A stretch of 64,000 bases of DNA. Origin: Corynebacterium sp. MSK297. Lineage in GTDB: Bacteria > Actinomycetota > Actinomycetes > Mycobacteriales > Mycobacteriaceae. The stretch covers positions 62,001 to 126,000 of the forward strand of contig NZ_JASPGD010000002.1 in the NCBI RefSeq assembly GCF_030232885.1, written 5' to 3'. Made by a program: the position numbers and the translations under genes. Positions 46,161 to 55,029 of the stretch are shown piece by piece. The notes under the pieces were generated by a model. The model was not told where the DNA came from. It did no database searches and saw nothing but the letters and a program-made list of their open reading frames with translations. Positions within the stretch are counted from its first letter, which is position 1. Every line of letters starts with the position of its first letter.

Positions 46161-47090
46161 CTAAGCGTCTTTTTCGGTAATGCGTAACAGTGTTGCTGAT
46201 GGTCGGCAGAACAATCGCACCGGCGCATACTTCGAGGTGCCCAAACCGTTAGACACATGCATCGCCATGCCAGCGAAATCATGCAATCCCTGTACACGGT
46301 CACGATCAATACCGCAGTTAGTCACCAACGCCTTGGACCCTGGCAAACACACTTGCCCGCCGTGCGTATGCCCAGACAGTGAGAGCTGGTAGCCGTCGGC
46401 AGCAAACCGCTGCAGCACCCGCGGCTCTGGGGCATGCAACAGCGCCAGCGCCAGATCCGCATCCGGGTTGGGAGCGCCGGCGATCTCGTCGTAATCATCG
46501 AAATCATGGTGCGGATCATCTACCCCGGCGACCGCCAGACGCACATTGCCAACCCGGAATTCGTGACGCCGTTGATTCGCATCAAGCCAGCCGCGCTCAA
46601 TAAATGCCGCACGCATATCGCGCCACGGCAAATCCACATACGAAGGCGTGCGCTTTTTACCCGTCAGATACCGGAAAGGATTAACCGGCTGCGGAGCCCA
46701 ATAGTCATTCGTGCCCCACACGAACAACCCCGGGGTGTCGAGAAGCGGATCCAAGGCGCGGAGAACATCGGGAACCGCGTGTTCGTCGGAAAGGTTATCG
46801 CCGGTGTTAACCACTAAATCAGGCTGCAGCCGGGCCAGATCACGCACCCAGGCGATCTTCTTGGACTGACCGGGAATCATGTGCAGATCCGAGACATGCA
46901 GAATCCGAAACTCTGCCTGGCCGTGCGCGCTGCGCTTTTTGCCCAAGGTGCCTTTGGGTAGGAGCGGAACGGTGTGTTCTTTGAGCTCAAAGCGATTGAG
47001 TTCCGAAACCGCCCAGGCCAGTGTGCCCGCACCCGCACCGAAGGTGGTCACGGTGGTGGTCATTAGTGCAGTTTTCCACGAAATATTCAC
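46161..47090 (-). CDS. Membrane-anchored metallophosphoesterase
   Basis: 309 residues. An N-terminal TM helix is followed by HVSDLHMIPGQ, VNTGDNLSDEH, GTNDYW (usually GNHD/E) and LSGHTHGGQVCLPG, the calcineurin-like metal-binding motifs of YkuE/YaeI-type proteins. The substrate is likely a phosphoester at the envelope. It ends 123 bases from the tRNA gene. Confidence 0.88.
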   Translation of the reverse strand: MNISWKTALMTTTVTTFGAGAGTLAWAVSELNRFELKEHTVPLLPKGTLGKKRSAHGQAEFRILHVSDLHMIPGQSKKIAWVRDLARLQPDLVVNTGDNLSDEHAVPDVLRALDPLLDTPGLFVWGTNDYWAPQPVNPFRYLTGKKRTPSYVDLPWRDMRAAFIERGWLDANQRRHEFRVGNVRLAVAGVDDPHHDFDDYDEIAGAPNPDADLALALLHAPEPRVLQRFAADGYQLSLSGHTHGGQVCLPGSKALVTNCGIDRDRVQGLHDFAGMAMHVSNGLGTSKYAPVRLFCRPSATLLRITEKDA

Positions 47091-47172
47091 CCAGCCTAGT
47101 CTAGACGGACTTTACGTGGAATCTTGTCGTGATGTCGTTGCCCAGTCGGGCCAAGCGAGTATCTTTGGGCCT

Positions 47173-47724
47173 ATGGCTAACAACACTGCTAATAACAATG
47201 CTGACCACACTGCTAACAACACTCCGGATAACACTGCACAGGCTCATAACCCGCAGGGTTCACTAAAAGAACGCATCCGCCAGGACCTGACTACGGCCAT
47301 GAAGGCGAAGGATAAACCAACGACGTCCGCATTGCGCATGTTGTTGGCTGCTATCCAGGCCGAAGAAACCTCCACCGGAAGCCGCACGGAGCTCACTGAT
47401 GATGACGTGCTGAAGGTCATTGCCCGTGAGATCAAAAAGCGCCGTGAATCCGCCGGGATCTACCGCGACAATGGCCGTGACGAGCTTGCGGTGGCCGAGG
47501 AAGCCGAGGTGACAGTGTTCGAAAACTATCAGCCACGTCAGCTGAGTGACGACGAATTAGGCGAGCTTGTCGACGGCGTCATCTCCGAGGTTGCCGCCGA
47601 TGCGGGGGAGGAGCTGTCCATGAAGCACATGGGCCAGGTGATGAAGGCCGCGAACGCGAAAGCCTCCGGACGCGCAGATGGTAAGCGCATCTCGGAGGCA
47701 GTGAAAGCTCGCTTGCAGGGCTAG
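47173..47724 (+). CDS. YqeY/GatB-C-terminal-domain protein
   Basis: 183 residues. The core has LKERIRQDLTTAMKAKDK, LRMLLAAIQAEE and LGELVDGVISEVAADAGEEL, the YqeY family linked to tRNA amidotransferase C-domains. ~28 N-terminal residues are Asn/Thr-rich (NNTANNNADHTANNTPDNTA). Its stop codon overlaps the ponA stop on the opposite strand. Confidence 0.85.
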   Translation: MANNTANNNADHTANNTPDNTAQAHNPQGSLKERIRQDLTTAMKAKDKPTTSALRMLLAAIQAEETSTGSRTELTDDDVLKVIAREIKKRRESAGIYRDNGRDELAVAEEAEVTVFENYQPRQLSDDELGELVDGVISEVAADAGEELSMKHMGQVMKAANAKASGRADGKRISEAVKARLQG

Positions 47725-50132
47725 AAGTTAAACAAATTACGCAGTTCCTCGGCGGCGTCTTCTAGTTCCTGTTCAATATCGATGCCGCTCGGTGCTGGTG
47801 GGGCTTGGTTGCCGCCAGCAGCTCCGCCACCGGTGCTATTCAGGCCGGATTGTTCGCTTGCCGACGGCGCGCGGCGGGTGGAACCGTCGGAGATACGCAG
47901 AACAACCACGCTATTTGCGGGCCCGGTGAAATCCGCGCTGACCACACGGCCAGCGGGCATGCCGTTGCCGGCGACTCGCTCTGTACGCACTTCTAAACCG
48001 GACTCGGCCAAACGATTCCGTGCGTCGGATTCATGCAATCCACGCACCTCGTCGAGTTTGGCGGCGTCGAGCCCTTGGTTAAAAGCCGGGTCAAAATTAG
48101 CGCTGACGCCGCCGTTCAAGGCCTGTGTCAGATTATTCGCCATATTGTAGAACGAGCGGGCAGGTGCGGTACCGCCGAACAAGTTGCCGTTGCCGCACTG
48201 GCGTACCGGGCTGGTGCACAGCGACATCGTGGTGGTGCTGTCGTTAAAGATATACGGAGCAGCCGCGATGCCGGAGTTGAATGCCAAAAAAGCGGCCGAG
48301 AAGTTGTCGTTGGTGGTTCCGGTTTTCGCCGCCATCGTGCCAGAGAAACCTTCGGTAGCACGTGCGGTGGCTGCGGTGCCAGATTGTTCATCTTCAGTCA
48401 TTGCCTGTGACAATGCATCGGCAGCGTCCGCGTCCATAACATTTTCGCACGGGGTCCGTTCCAGGTACACCTCTTGGCCGTTGCGGTCATAGACTGCATC
48501 GATGGGGTTTGGCTCGCACCAGTTACCGTGGGAAGCCAATGATGCACCAACGTTGGACAACTCCAACGCATTAACCGGGGTAGAGCCGAGCACATAGGAG
48601 CCTAGGTTTGCATCTTTCTGGAATTGCGCGATGGAGCGATCACCGTCGTGGGTTCCTTCCTCGGCGTAGCTTCGCAGCCCTAAATCAACCGACAGGTCCA
48701 CTACCGCTGGTACCCCAACCCGTTCCATGAGCTGGACGAATGGCGTGTTTGGGGAATGCGCTAAGGCATCGCGCAAGGTCATTGAACTGGCGAATTCGCC
48801 AAAGTTTTCCACGCAGTAGCGGTTAGCTGGGCAATTCGGTGCACCGCCATGGCCCAGTCCCTCGGCTTCGTAGCGGCGCGGCACATTCAGGTATTGCTCA
48901 ATGCCCATGCCGTCTTCGATTGCTGCGGCAGCGGCAAAAATCTTAAATACTGATCCAGCACCATGACCAACCAATGAATATGGCTGCGGCAGAATGGTTT
49001 CGCCGGCTTCTTGGTTCAAGCCGTAGTTGCGTGACGACGTCATTGCTAAGATGCGGCGGGAATCAGGACTTGGCTCAATAACGTTCATGACTTCTGCCGC
49101 ACCGTTAGCATGTGGATTGGTATATGTCGATACCGCGCGACGAGCTTCATATTGCACGTCCGGATCCAGGGTGGTGTGGATGTCATATTTCCCGGCTAGC
49201 AGCTCATCGGTGCTGATGCCGCGGTCTTCTAAATATTGCAATGCAAAGTCACAGAAGAAACCGGCATCACCCGCGCCGATGCAGCCGTTGGCCAGCGTGT
49301 CTGGAGAGTCGAGAACCCCGAGAGGCTCGGTGACGAAGCCATCGGCGGCTTCTTGCTCCAAGTAACCATGATTCACCATGGCCTGTAATACCGTATTACG
49401 GCGATCTGTTGCACCATCCGGGTTGGTATATGGGTTCAGGTATTCCGAGGACTGAACCATCCCTGCAAGCATGGCGGATTGCGGGACGGTCAACTCCGCT
49501 GCCGGGATACCGAAATAGGTGCGCGCAGCCGCTTCAATACCGTAGGCGTGGTTGCCAAAGGGCACGAGGTTCAAATAGCCAGCCAGGATGTCTTCTTTGC
49601 TCAGACGGTCATCCAAATCGGCAGCAACGCGGATCTCACGCAGCTTACGCGTAATCGTTTGTTCAATGGCTTCTTGGCGCTCTTCGTCAGTGTCGGCGTC
49701 GACAAGCAAAGCCCAGTTCTTGGCGTATTGCTGGTGGATCGTCGACGCACCCTGCTGCACACCACCCGCGGCAATATTGGTGGCTAAGGCGCGCAGGTAA
49801 CCCTGAAAATCGACGCCCTCGTGCTCGTAGAAGCGGTTGTCTTCGATCGCGACGATGGCGTCCTTCATGGCCTGCGAGATTTCCTCCGGCGGAACCTCAT
49901 GACGACGCTGACTGAAGAAATTCGCCAATACATTGCCCTCACTGTCATACATTGTGGACACACCTGGTGCGCCACCTTCTTGGATATCAGTGAGGTCAGA
50001 TTCCATCGCCTGCTCCGCGCGTGCTGCACTTGCCCCGGTAATGCCGACAATGGGCGCGATGGCCGCAGCGATAACCGCGGACACGGCGAGTGTTGCCAGC
50101 ATTATGGTGATCATCGATTTGGAATAAGACAC
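47721..50132 (-). CDS. ponA: Bifunctional class A penicillin-binding protein with PASTA domain
   Basis: GTG 50132 is preferred (VSYSKSMITIMLATLAV); an ATG at 50114 is possible (803 or 797 residues). An N-terminal TM anchor is followed by a GT51 domain (VAIEDNRFYEHEGVDFQGY, GASTIHQQYAKN), a transpeptidase domain with SVFK, SPN and KTGT motifs, and a C-terminal PASTA domain (EVRGLHESDARNRLAESGL). It polymerises and crosslinks peptidoglycan. whcA is divergent, as in C. glutamicum. Confidence 0.93.
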   Translation of the reverse strand: MSYSKSMITIMLATLAVSAVIAAAIAPIVGITGASAARAEQAMESDLTDIQEGGAPGVSTMYDSEGNVLANFFSQRRHEVPPEEISQAMKDAIVAIEDNRFYEHEGVDFQGYLRALATNIAAGGVQQGASTIHQQYAKNWALLVDADTDEERQEAIEQTITRKLREIRVAADLDDRLSKEDILAGYLNLVPFGNHAYGIEAAARTYFGIPAAELTVPQSAMLAGMVQSSEYLNPYTNPDGATDRRNTVLQAMVNHGYLEQEAADGFVTEPLGVLDSPDTLANGCIGAGDAGFFCDFALQYLEDRGISTDELLAGKYDIHTTLDPDVQYEARRAVSTYTNPHANGAAEVMNVIEPSPDSRRILAMTSSRNYGLNQEAGETILPQPYSLVGHGAGSVFKIFAAAAAIEDGMGIEQYLNVPRRYEAEGLGHGGAPNCPANRYCVENFGEFASSMTLRDALAHSPNTPFVQLMERVGVPAVVDLSVDLGLRSYAEEGTHDGDRSIAQFQKDANLGSYVLGSTPVNALELSNVGASLASHGNWCEPNPIDAVYDRNGQEVYLERTPCENVMDADAADALSQAMTEDEQSGTAATARATEGFSGTMAAKTGTTNDNFSAAFLAFNSGIAAAPYIFNDSTTTMSLCTSPVRQCGNGNLFGGTAPARSFYNMANNLTQALNGGVSANFDPAFNQGLDAAKLDEVRGLHESDARNRLAESGLEVRTERVAGNGMPAGRVVSADFTGPANSVVVLRISDGSTRRAPSASEQSGLNSTGGGAAGGNQAPPAPSGIDIEQELEDAAEELRNLFNF

Positions 50133-50284
50133 GATAGATACTTTACGCAGTAAAGGTGTGTGACAAAAGCGCTCACTCCCCCTGGAAGTGTGACACATTC
50201 GACAAAAACTGTGTTGCGCCCTAAACTATCCGGAACATCTCAGCGGAAATTACACCCTCGCTGTCAACCTTGAGGAGTCACTTC

Positions 50285-50638
50285 ATGCCTGCCACGCCTG
50301 GCAATACCCAACGCAACTCGAGCTACCGCGGAGCCTACGGCCGGAAAACGGCGAAAATCTCTGCGGCGACTGTGGAGCGTGGTGAATGGGTAGCCCAGGC
50401 TAAGTGTCGTAATGGCGACCCGGACGCGTTATTTGTGCGTGGAGCAGAGCAGCGCAAAGCCGCCATGATCTGTCGGCACTGCCCGGTGGTCATCGAATGC
50501 TGCGCAGACGCGCTGGATAATGAGGTTGAATTTGGCGTCTGGGGTGGTCTCACTGAGCGCCAGCGTCGGGCTATCTTGCGCAAGAACCCACACGTGACGG
50601 ATTGGGCCAGCTACCTTTCTAACGGTGGCGAGATTTAG
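50285..50638 (+). CDS. whcA: WhiB-family iron-sulfur regulator (WhcA-like)
   Basis: 117 residues, ATG with TTGAGGAG upstream. The cluster ligands are AKCRNGD and ICRHCPVVIECC, followed by the GVWGGL turn and a basic C-terminus. WhcA of C. glutamicum is a negative regulator in oxidative stress; position beside ponA supports this assignment. Confidence 0.88.
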   Translation: MPATPGNTQRNSSYRGAYGRKTAKISAATVERGEWVAQAKCRNGDPDALFVRGAEQRKAAMICRHCPVVIECCADALDNEVEFGVWGGLTERQRRAILRKNPHVTDWASYLSNGGEI

Positions 50639-50777
50639 GCCCTGCTGTGCGACTGTGCACCCGTGACACCGTGCACTCGTGACACTGGGACGCTGTAGAT
50701 CAGGACGGACTTGGGGCGGTAAACACTCGATGTTGAGCTCTAGTCGTCGGCACGGAGCAGGCGGTAGAATTGGGCCC

Positions 50778-50933
50778 ATGAAGAAATGGGAATACGCAAC
50801 CGCACCTGTCCTTGTCCACGCTACCCAGCAGATCCTCAACACCTGGGGTGAAGACGGTTGGGAGTTGGTGACCATTATCCCTGGTCCGAACCCGGAAAAC
50901 CTGGTTGCCTACTTCAAACGTGAGTTGGTATAA
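50778..50933 (+). CDS. DUF4177-type small protein
   Basis: 51 residues: MKKWEYATAPVLVHATQQIL, then WGEDGWELVTIIPGP and YFKREL. This is the pattern of DUF4177 proteins. It sits two bases before the ridA-like gene. Confidence 0.75.
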   Translation: MKKWEYATAPVLVHATQQILNTWGEDGWELVTIIPGPNPENLVAYFKRELV

Positions 50934-50935
50934 GC

Positions 50936-51412
50936 ATGGCTGCCAACATCAAAGATCGCCTGGCAGAACTCGGCATTACGTTGCCGGAGGTGGCTAAGCC
51001 ATTGGCGGCCTATGTACCAGCGAAGCGCGTAGGCAACCAGGTGTGGACATCTGGACAATTGCCGCTTGTCGACGGTCAGCTGCCGATAACCGGTCTGGTC
51101 GGCGACGAGGTCTCAGCAGAAGAAGCCTATTCAGCTGCGCGCACCTGCGCATTAAATGCCCTGGCCGCAGTGGATGCCGAAGTTGGTCTGGACAATGTCG
51201 CCAGCATTTCGAAACTCGTTGGTTTTGTTGCGAGCGCGCCGGGCTTTTACGAGCAGCCGGGTGTCGTCAACGGTGCTTCCGAGCTGGTTGGCGAAATTTT
51301 TGGAGATGAAGGCGTGCATGTTCGTTCTGCTGTCGGGGTAGCGGCACTGCCGAAAAACGCGCCGGTCGAAGTAGAAATGGTCGTCGAATTGCGGAGTTCT
51401 AGTACGGTATAA
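50936..51412 (+). CDS. RidA family protein (larger subtype)
   Basis: 158 residues with VWTSGQLPLVDGQLPITG, ALNALAAVDAEVG and GVHVRSAVGVAALPKNAPVE. The invariant Arg of RidA enamine/imine deaminases is expected in the VRSAVGV segment. It lies in a run with the MBL hydrolase. Confidence 0.85.
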   Translation: MAANIKDRLAELGITLPEVAKPLAAYVPAKRVGNQVWTSGQLPLVDGQLPITGLVGDEVSAEEAYSAARTCALNALAAVDAEVGLDNVASISKLVGFVASAPGFYEQPGVVNGASELVGEIFGDEGVHVRSAVGVAALPKNAPVEVEMVVELRSSSTV

Positions 51413-51415
51413 GGC

Positions 51416-52261
51416 ATGAAGCATCCTGCTTATAGTCAGCTTCGCCCCGTGACTCCATCAGTGGGAGTGGTCCTGTGTGCCAACCCCAGCTACGCGGCAC
51501 TAGAAGGCACAAATACCTGGATCATTCGGGCAGGGGAGGATGATCGTGCGATCGTCGTTGATCCCGGCCCGGAAGATGAAGGCCATCTCAATGTCGTTCG
51601 TGGGCAAGCCCGTGAGGTGGGGCTGACGCTACTGACCCATCGTCATTATGATCACGCAGATAGCGCCGAACGGTTCCGACAGTTAACCAACGCGCCGGTG
51701 AGAGCTTTTGATCCTGGCTACTGCGTGGATGGCGCAGCGTTGCAGGATGGCGAAGTGATTTCGATCGAAGGGGTCACCCCACAGGTAGAAGTAGTGCACA
51801 CACCAGGGCATACCTCGGATTGTGTGTGCTTTTTTGTGTGGTCTTCTACTCCGCATGAATCCCAACTTGAGGGCATTATCACCGGCGATACGATCGCCGG
51901 ACGTCATACCACCATGATTTCCGAAACCGACGGTGACCTTGGTCAATACTTGACGACGTTGCGGGTGCTGCAAGAACGCGGCCAGGGAGTGGCTCTACTT
52001 CCGGGGCATGGACCAGACCAAGACAATGTTGCAGAATGGGCCGAAAAATACCTGGAGCGTCGGCAATATCGTCTGGCACAGATCCGGGAAATTCGCGCTG
52101 AGCGTGGAGATGACGTCGACCTCCAGACGCTGATCGATGCGATGTATCAAGATGTGGACCCGGTATTACGCCATGCTGCTGAACAGTCGACTCGGGTGGC
52201 ACTACGCTATCTCGACGGGAGGCAGCAAGAAAGCCCGGCGAAAACCGGGCAGACCTCATAA
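51416..52261 (+). CDS. MBL-fold metallo-hydrolase
   Basis: 281 residues. The metal-binding motif is LTHRHYDHADSAERF, then VVHTPGHTSDCVCF and GIITGDTIAGRHTT. The C-terminal helical domain (YLERRQYRLAQIREIRAE) is like LACTB2-type ribonucleases. It starts 4 bases after ridA. Confidence 0.88.
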   Translation: MKHPAYSQLRPVTPSVGVVLCANPSYAALEGTNTWIIRAGEDDRAIVVDPGPEDEGHLNVVRGQAREVGLTLLTHRHYDHADSAERFRQLTNAPVRAFDPGYCVDGAALQDGEVISIEGVTPQVEVVHTPGHTSDCVCFFVWSSTPHESQLEGIITGDTIAGRHTTMISETDGDLGQYLTTLRVLQERGQGVALLPGHGPDQDNVAEWAEKYLERRQYRLAQIREIRAERGDDVDLQTLIDAMYQDVDPVLRHAAEQSTRVALRYLDGRQQESPAKTGQTS

Positions 52262-52430
52262 CTTAGCTGTTTATAGCTCGGGGTTGGTGTGGGTCGGGAT
52301 GAATGGGTTTGGGGTGAAGCCTTAGCCGCATCATAGCCGTGGTTATGTGGCGCGAGCAACGACGCTGCGCCAGCAACGACCACGGCGTGCCGAATGAAAT
52401 GTCGGAACGGCCGAATGGCCGGATGCGTTT

Positions 52431-53114
52431 TTATCGAGCGCGGCGTGCCAAGTGCTCGGTGTCCACGATCAATACGGACTTGCCCTCAAGGCGAATCCAG
52501 CCACGGTGCGCGAACGTCGCCAAAGCCTTGTTGACGGTCTCACGCGAAGCACCAACTAATTGGGCGATTTCTTCCTGGGTCAGGTCATGGTTGACGCGCA
52601 GTGCGCCGCCTTCCTGTACACCGAAACGGTTTGCCAATTGCAGCAGTGTCTTGGCCACGCGGCCTGGCACGTCGGTGAAGATGAGATCTGCCAAGGAAGC
52701 GTTGGTACGGCGCAGACGGCGGGCCAGTACGCGCAACAGTTGCTGTGCAATCAATGGGTGATCGGACACCCATTTTTGCAGCATTTCCGAGTTCATCGTG
52801 GCTGCGCGTACTTCGGTGACGCAAATCGCGGAAGAGGTGCGTGGGCCCGGATCAAAAATGGAGAGTTCGCCGAACATGTCGGATGGGCCCATGACCGTCA
52901 AGAGGTTTTCACGGCCGTCTGGAGCGTGGCGGGCGAGTTTAATTTTTCCAGCAGTGATGATGTACAGGCGATCACCTGGTTCACCCTCTTCGAAGATGGT
53001 GGTACCGCGTGGGTATTTCACGGTTTCCATTTGCTCGATGAGGTTGTCGACTGCTTCCGGGTCTACGCCCTGGAAAATCCCTGCACGCGAAAGGATCTCG
53101 TGTACGTCTTCCAC
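52431..53114 (-). CDS. glxR: cAMP-binding global regulator GlxR (Crp family)
   Basis: 227 residues. The cyclic-nucleotide domain has [17 protein letters not shown] and [15 protein letters not shown], and the [23 protein letters not shown]. GlxR controls carbon and many other genes by binding TGTGA-N6-TCACA sites. The sequence is very close to what I recall for C. glutamicum GlxR. Confidence 0.96.
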   Translation of the reverse strand: MEDVHEILSRAGIFQGVDPEAVDNLIEQMETVKYPRGTTIFEEGEPGDRLYIITAGKIKLARHAPDGRENLLTVMGPSDMFGELSIFDPGPRTSSAICVTEVRAATMNSEMLQKWVSDHPLIAQQLLRVLARRLRRTNASLADLIFTDVPGRVAKTLLQLANRFGVQEGGALRVNHDLTQEEIAQLVGASRETVNKALATFAHRGWIRLEGKSVLIVDTEHLARRAR

Positions 53115-53222
53115 TTTTGTCTCCTTGGACTAGGCTCGTTGTAGCTGTGATTGCTGTTGTAATATACCCCACTCTAGTGGGGACGTTGCTCTGATGGGCG
53201 CGAATCCGAAGATCGATTATAT

Positions 53223-53414
53223 TTACGCTTCCGCCTTGCCGCCAGGATTTTCTGTGGTGCTGGCCAAAGCGTTTGCTTCGAGCTTTTCCATCCCCATGGC
53301 AAAGACCGCAAGTGCGATCGGGACAATAACGGTAAGAGCAATCATGCCTCCATCATAATAAATATACTGTGTACCGATTCTGCGTGGTCTTAGAATTTGT
53401 TTGGGCTCACCCAT
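53223..53414 (-). CDS. Small single-pass membrane protein
   Basis: ATG 53414 with GGTGAAG upstream gives MGEPKQILRPRRIGTQYIYY and 63 residues; the frame is open 11 codons further upstream. One TM helix (ALTVIVPIALAVFAMGM) is followed by a short acidic tail. It resembles a small conserved corynebacterial protein near glxR. Confidence 0.6.
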   Translation of the reverse strand: MGEPKQILRPRRIGTQYIYYDGGMIALTVIVPIALAVFAMGMEKLEANALASTTENPGGKAEA

Positions 53415-53489
53415 GGCTTCACCGTGGTCTAGCCATGTGCGCATCACGTAAGCAGGATGTATTAACGTGCTGTATTATTCTGGGCGTTG

Positions 53490-54236
53490 ATGAATAAACA
53501 GACCGCCCTAGCCCTCATTAGCGTCATCGCCCTGGTTCTTCTTTCCGCGGCGGTGGGCTTCGGGGCGTACACGTTGTTGAGTGGCAATTCGAATGGCTCG
53601 GGTGCGGATGCCGCGGATGCCGGAGATGGTGGCCAGGCCAATCAATCCGAGAACGAAACCGCAGTACCGGGCAGTGATTCGGATTACGCGAGCGGCGCAC
53701 TCGACCTAGCGGGCATTGAGCGCCCAGCATGCCCAAGCCCAACCATCCCAGGGGTGGGCTTGGAACTACCGTGCCTTTCGGAACGCGAGCCTGCGACTGC
53801 AGCTGGCGTCGGCAAGAGCCCTGAACAAGGCAGTGCAGAACAAGGCAGCGCCGACCAACACAGCGCCAACCAAGAAAGAGCTGATGTCGTGCACGATGAT
53901 GCGGTCACCATCGTGAATATGTGGGCCTGGTGGTGCCAGCCGTGCCGCGAAGAAATTCCTTATTTGGAACAAGTGCACAAACAGCACCCTGAATGGCAGA
54001 TTGTGGGGGTTCACGCAGATCAGAATGCCAAAAATGGTGCGGGTATGCTGGACGAGATGGGTGTGGATTTCGTGAGCTACCAGGATTCACACAATAAATT
54101 CGCCACGGAATTAGGATTGCCGGGAGTGATTCCCATTACCATTGTGTATGTGGGGGAAACCCAAAAGAAAGTTCTTGCGCAACCGTTCCGCTCCGCAGAT
54201 GAGATCATCGAAAGCATAGAAGGTGTTGTCCAGTGA
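53490..54236 (+). CDS. Membrane-anchored thioredoxin-like protein (TlpA/ResA type)
   Basis: ATG 53490, 248 residues. The N-terminal TM anchor (ALISVIALVLLSAAVGFGAY) is followed by a low-complexity linker with GSAEQGSADQHSANQ and a thioredoxin fold with NMWAWWCQPCREEIPYLEQV (CQPC active site) and cis-Pro region PGVIPITIVY. It likely keeps extracytoplasmic thiols reduced. It overlaps the nudix gene by 4 bases. Confidence 0.85.
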   Translation: MNKQTALALISVIALVLLSAAVGFGAYTLLSGNSNGSGADAADAGDGGQANQSENETAVPGSDSDYASGALDLAGIERPACPSPTIPGVGLELPCLSEREPATAAGVGKSPEQGSAEQGSADQHSANQERADVVHDDAVTIVNMWAWWCQPCREEIPYLEQVHKQHPEWQIVGVHADQNAKNGAGMLDEMGVDFVSYQDSHNKFATELGLPGVIPITIVYVGETQKKVLAQPFRSADEIIESIEGVVQ

Positions 54237-54994
54237 TCGCGAAGACCGACAGCCCTGGTCATAACATCACCGTGCAACCGGAACGGGCACCGCAGTGGTT
54301 GCAGAAACTCGCTAGCTTGCAAGAAGATAGCCTGCAGAATTTTTTACCGAATCGCCGCCCAGAAGAGTTCAACCTTCCGGAGCCGAAAGCCACCAAACAC
54401 GCTGCGGTCCTGGTCCTTTTTGGCGGTGCCGCTTCGCCTGCCGACGGCGGGGCTGCGTCTGTTGATGCGCCCGCTGATGCCACAGTGTTATTGACACACC
54501 GGCACCCCGGAATGCGCAGTCACTCTGGGCAGATTGCTTTTCCCGGTGGCCGCATCGATGCCACGGATTTGTCACCGGTGGATACCGCATTGCGGGAAGC
54601 CTGGGAAGAAACCGGGCTGAATCGTAATAATGTCACCCCGTTGAAGCAATTTCGTGACCTGGCCATTCCCGTGACCGGAAATCAAGTGCACCCAGTCTTG
54701 AGCTATTGGGATACGCCCTCGTCGGTAGATGTCACCAGCCCGGATGAGGCAGATGACGTATTTACTGTTGCTATCTCGGACCTGTTGGCCCCAGAGAATC
54801 GTTTTGCCATTAGACACGGTTCGTGGATTGGCCCGGCGTTTTCTGTGCGAGACTATGTTGTGTGGGGTTTCACCGCAGGATTGCTGGATGCAATTTTCCA
54901 CCTATCTGGTTGGGAGCGGGAATGGGACCGTGAGCAAATTGTGGACTTACGCGAAACCTTGGAGAAATCGCGCAACAATGAGGCGCTGCGCTAG
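54233..54994 (+). CDS. Nudix hydrolase (CoA pyrophosphatase type)
   Basis: GTG start, 253 residues. LLTHRHPGMRSHSGQIAFPG and GGRID...ALREAWEETGL combine the CoA-specific region and the Nudix box. It probably cleaves CoA and derivatives. It is coupled to the thioredoxin-like gene. Confidence 0.88.
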   Translation: MIAKTDSPGHNITVQPERAPQWLQKLASLQEDSLQNFLPNRRPEEFNLPEPKATKHAAVLVLFGGAASPADGGAASVDAPADATVLLTHRHPGMRSHSGQIAFPGGRIDATDLSPVDTALREAWEETGLNRNNVTPLKQFRDLAIPVTGNQVHPVLSYWDTPSSVDVTSPDEADDVFTVAISDLLAPENRFAIRHGSWIGPAFSVRDYVVWGFTAGLLDAIFHLSGWEREWDREQIVDLRETLEKSRNNEALR

Positions 54995-55029
54995 AGCCTG
55001 CTAGCGCTGAAAGCGAGTAGAATTTTCCC

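Noticed and set aside
50140..50240. GlxR site between ponA and whcA
   Set aside because: TGTGACA-type words are present, but none forms TGTGA-N6-TCACA.
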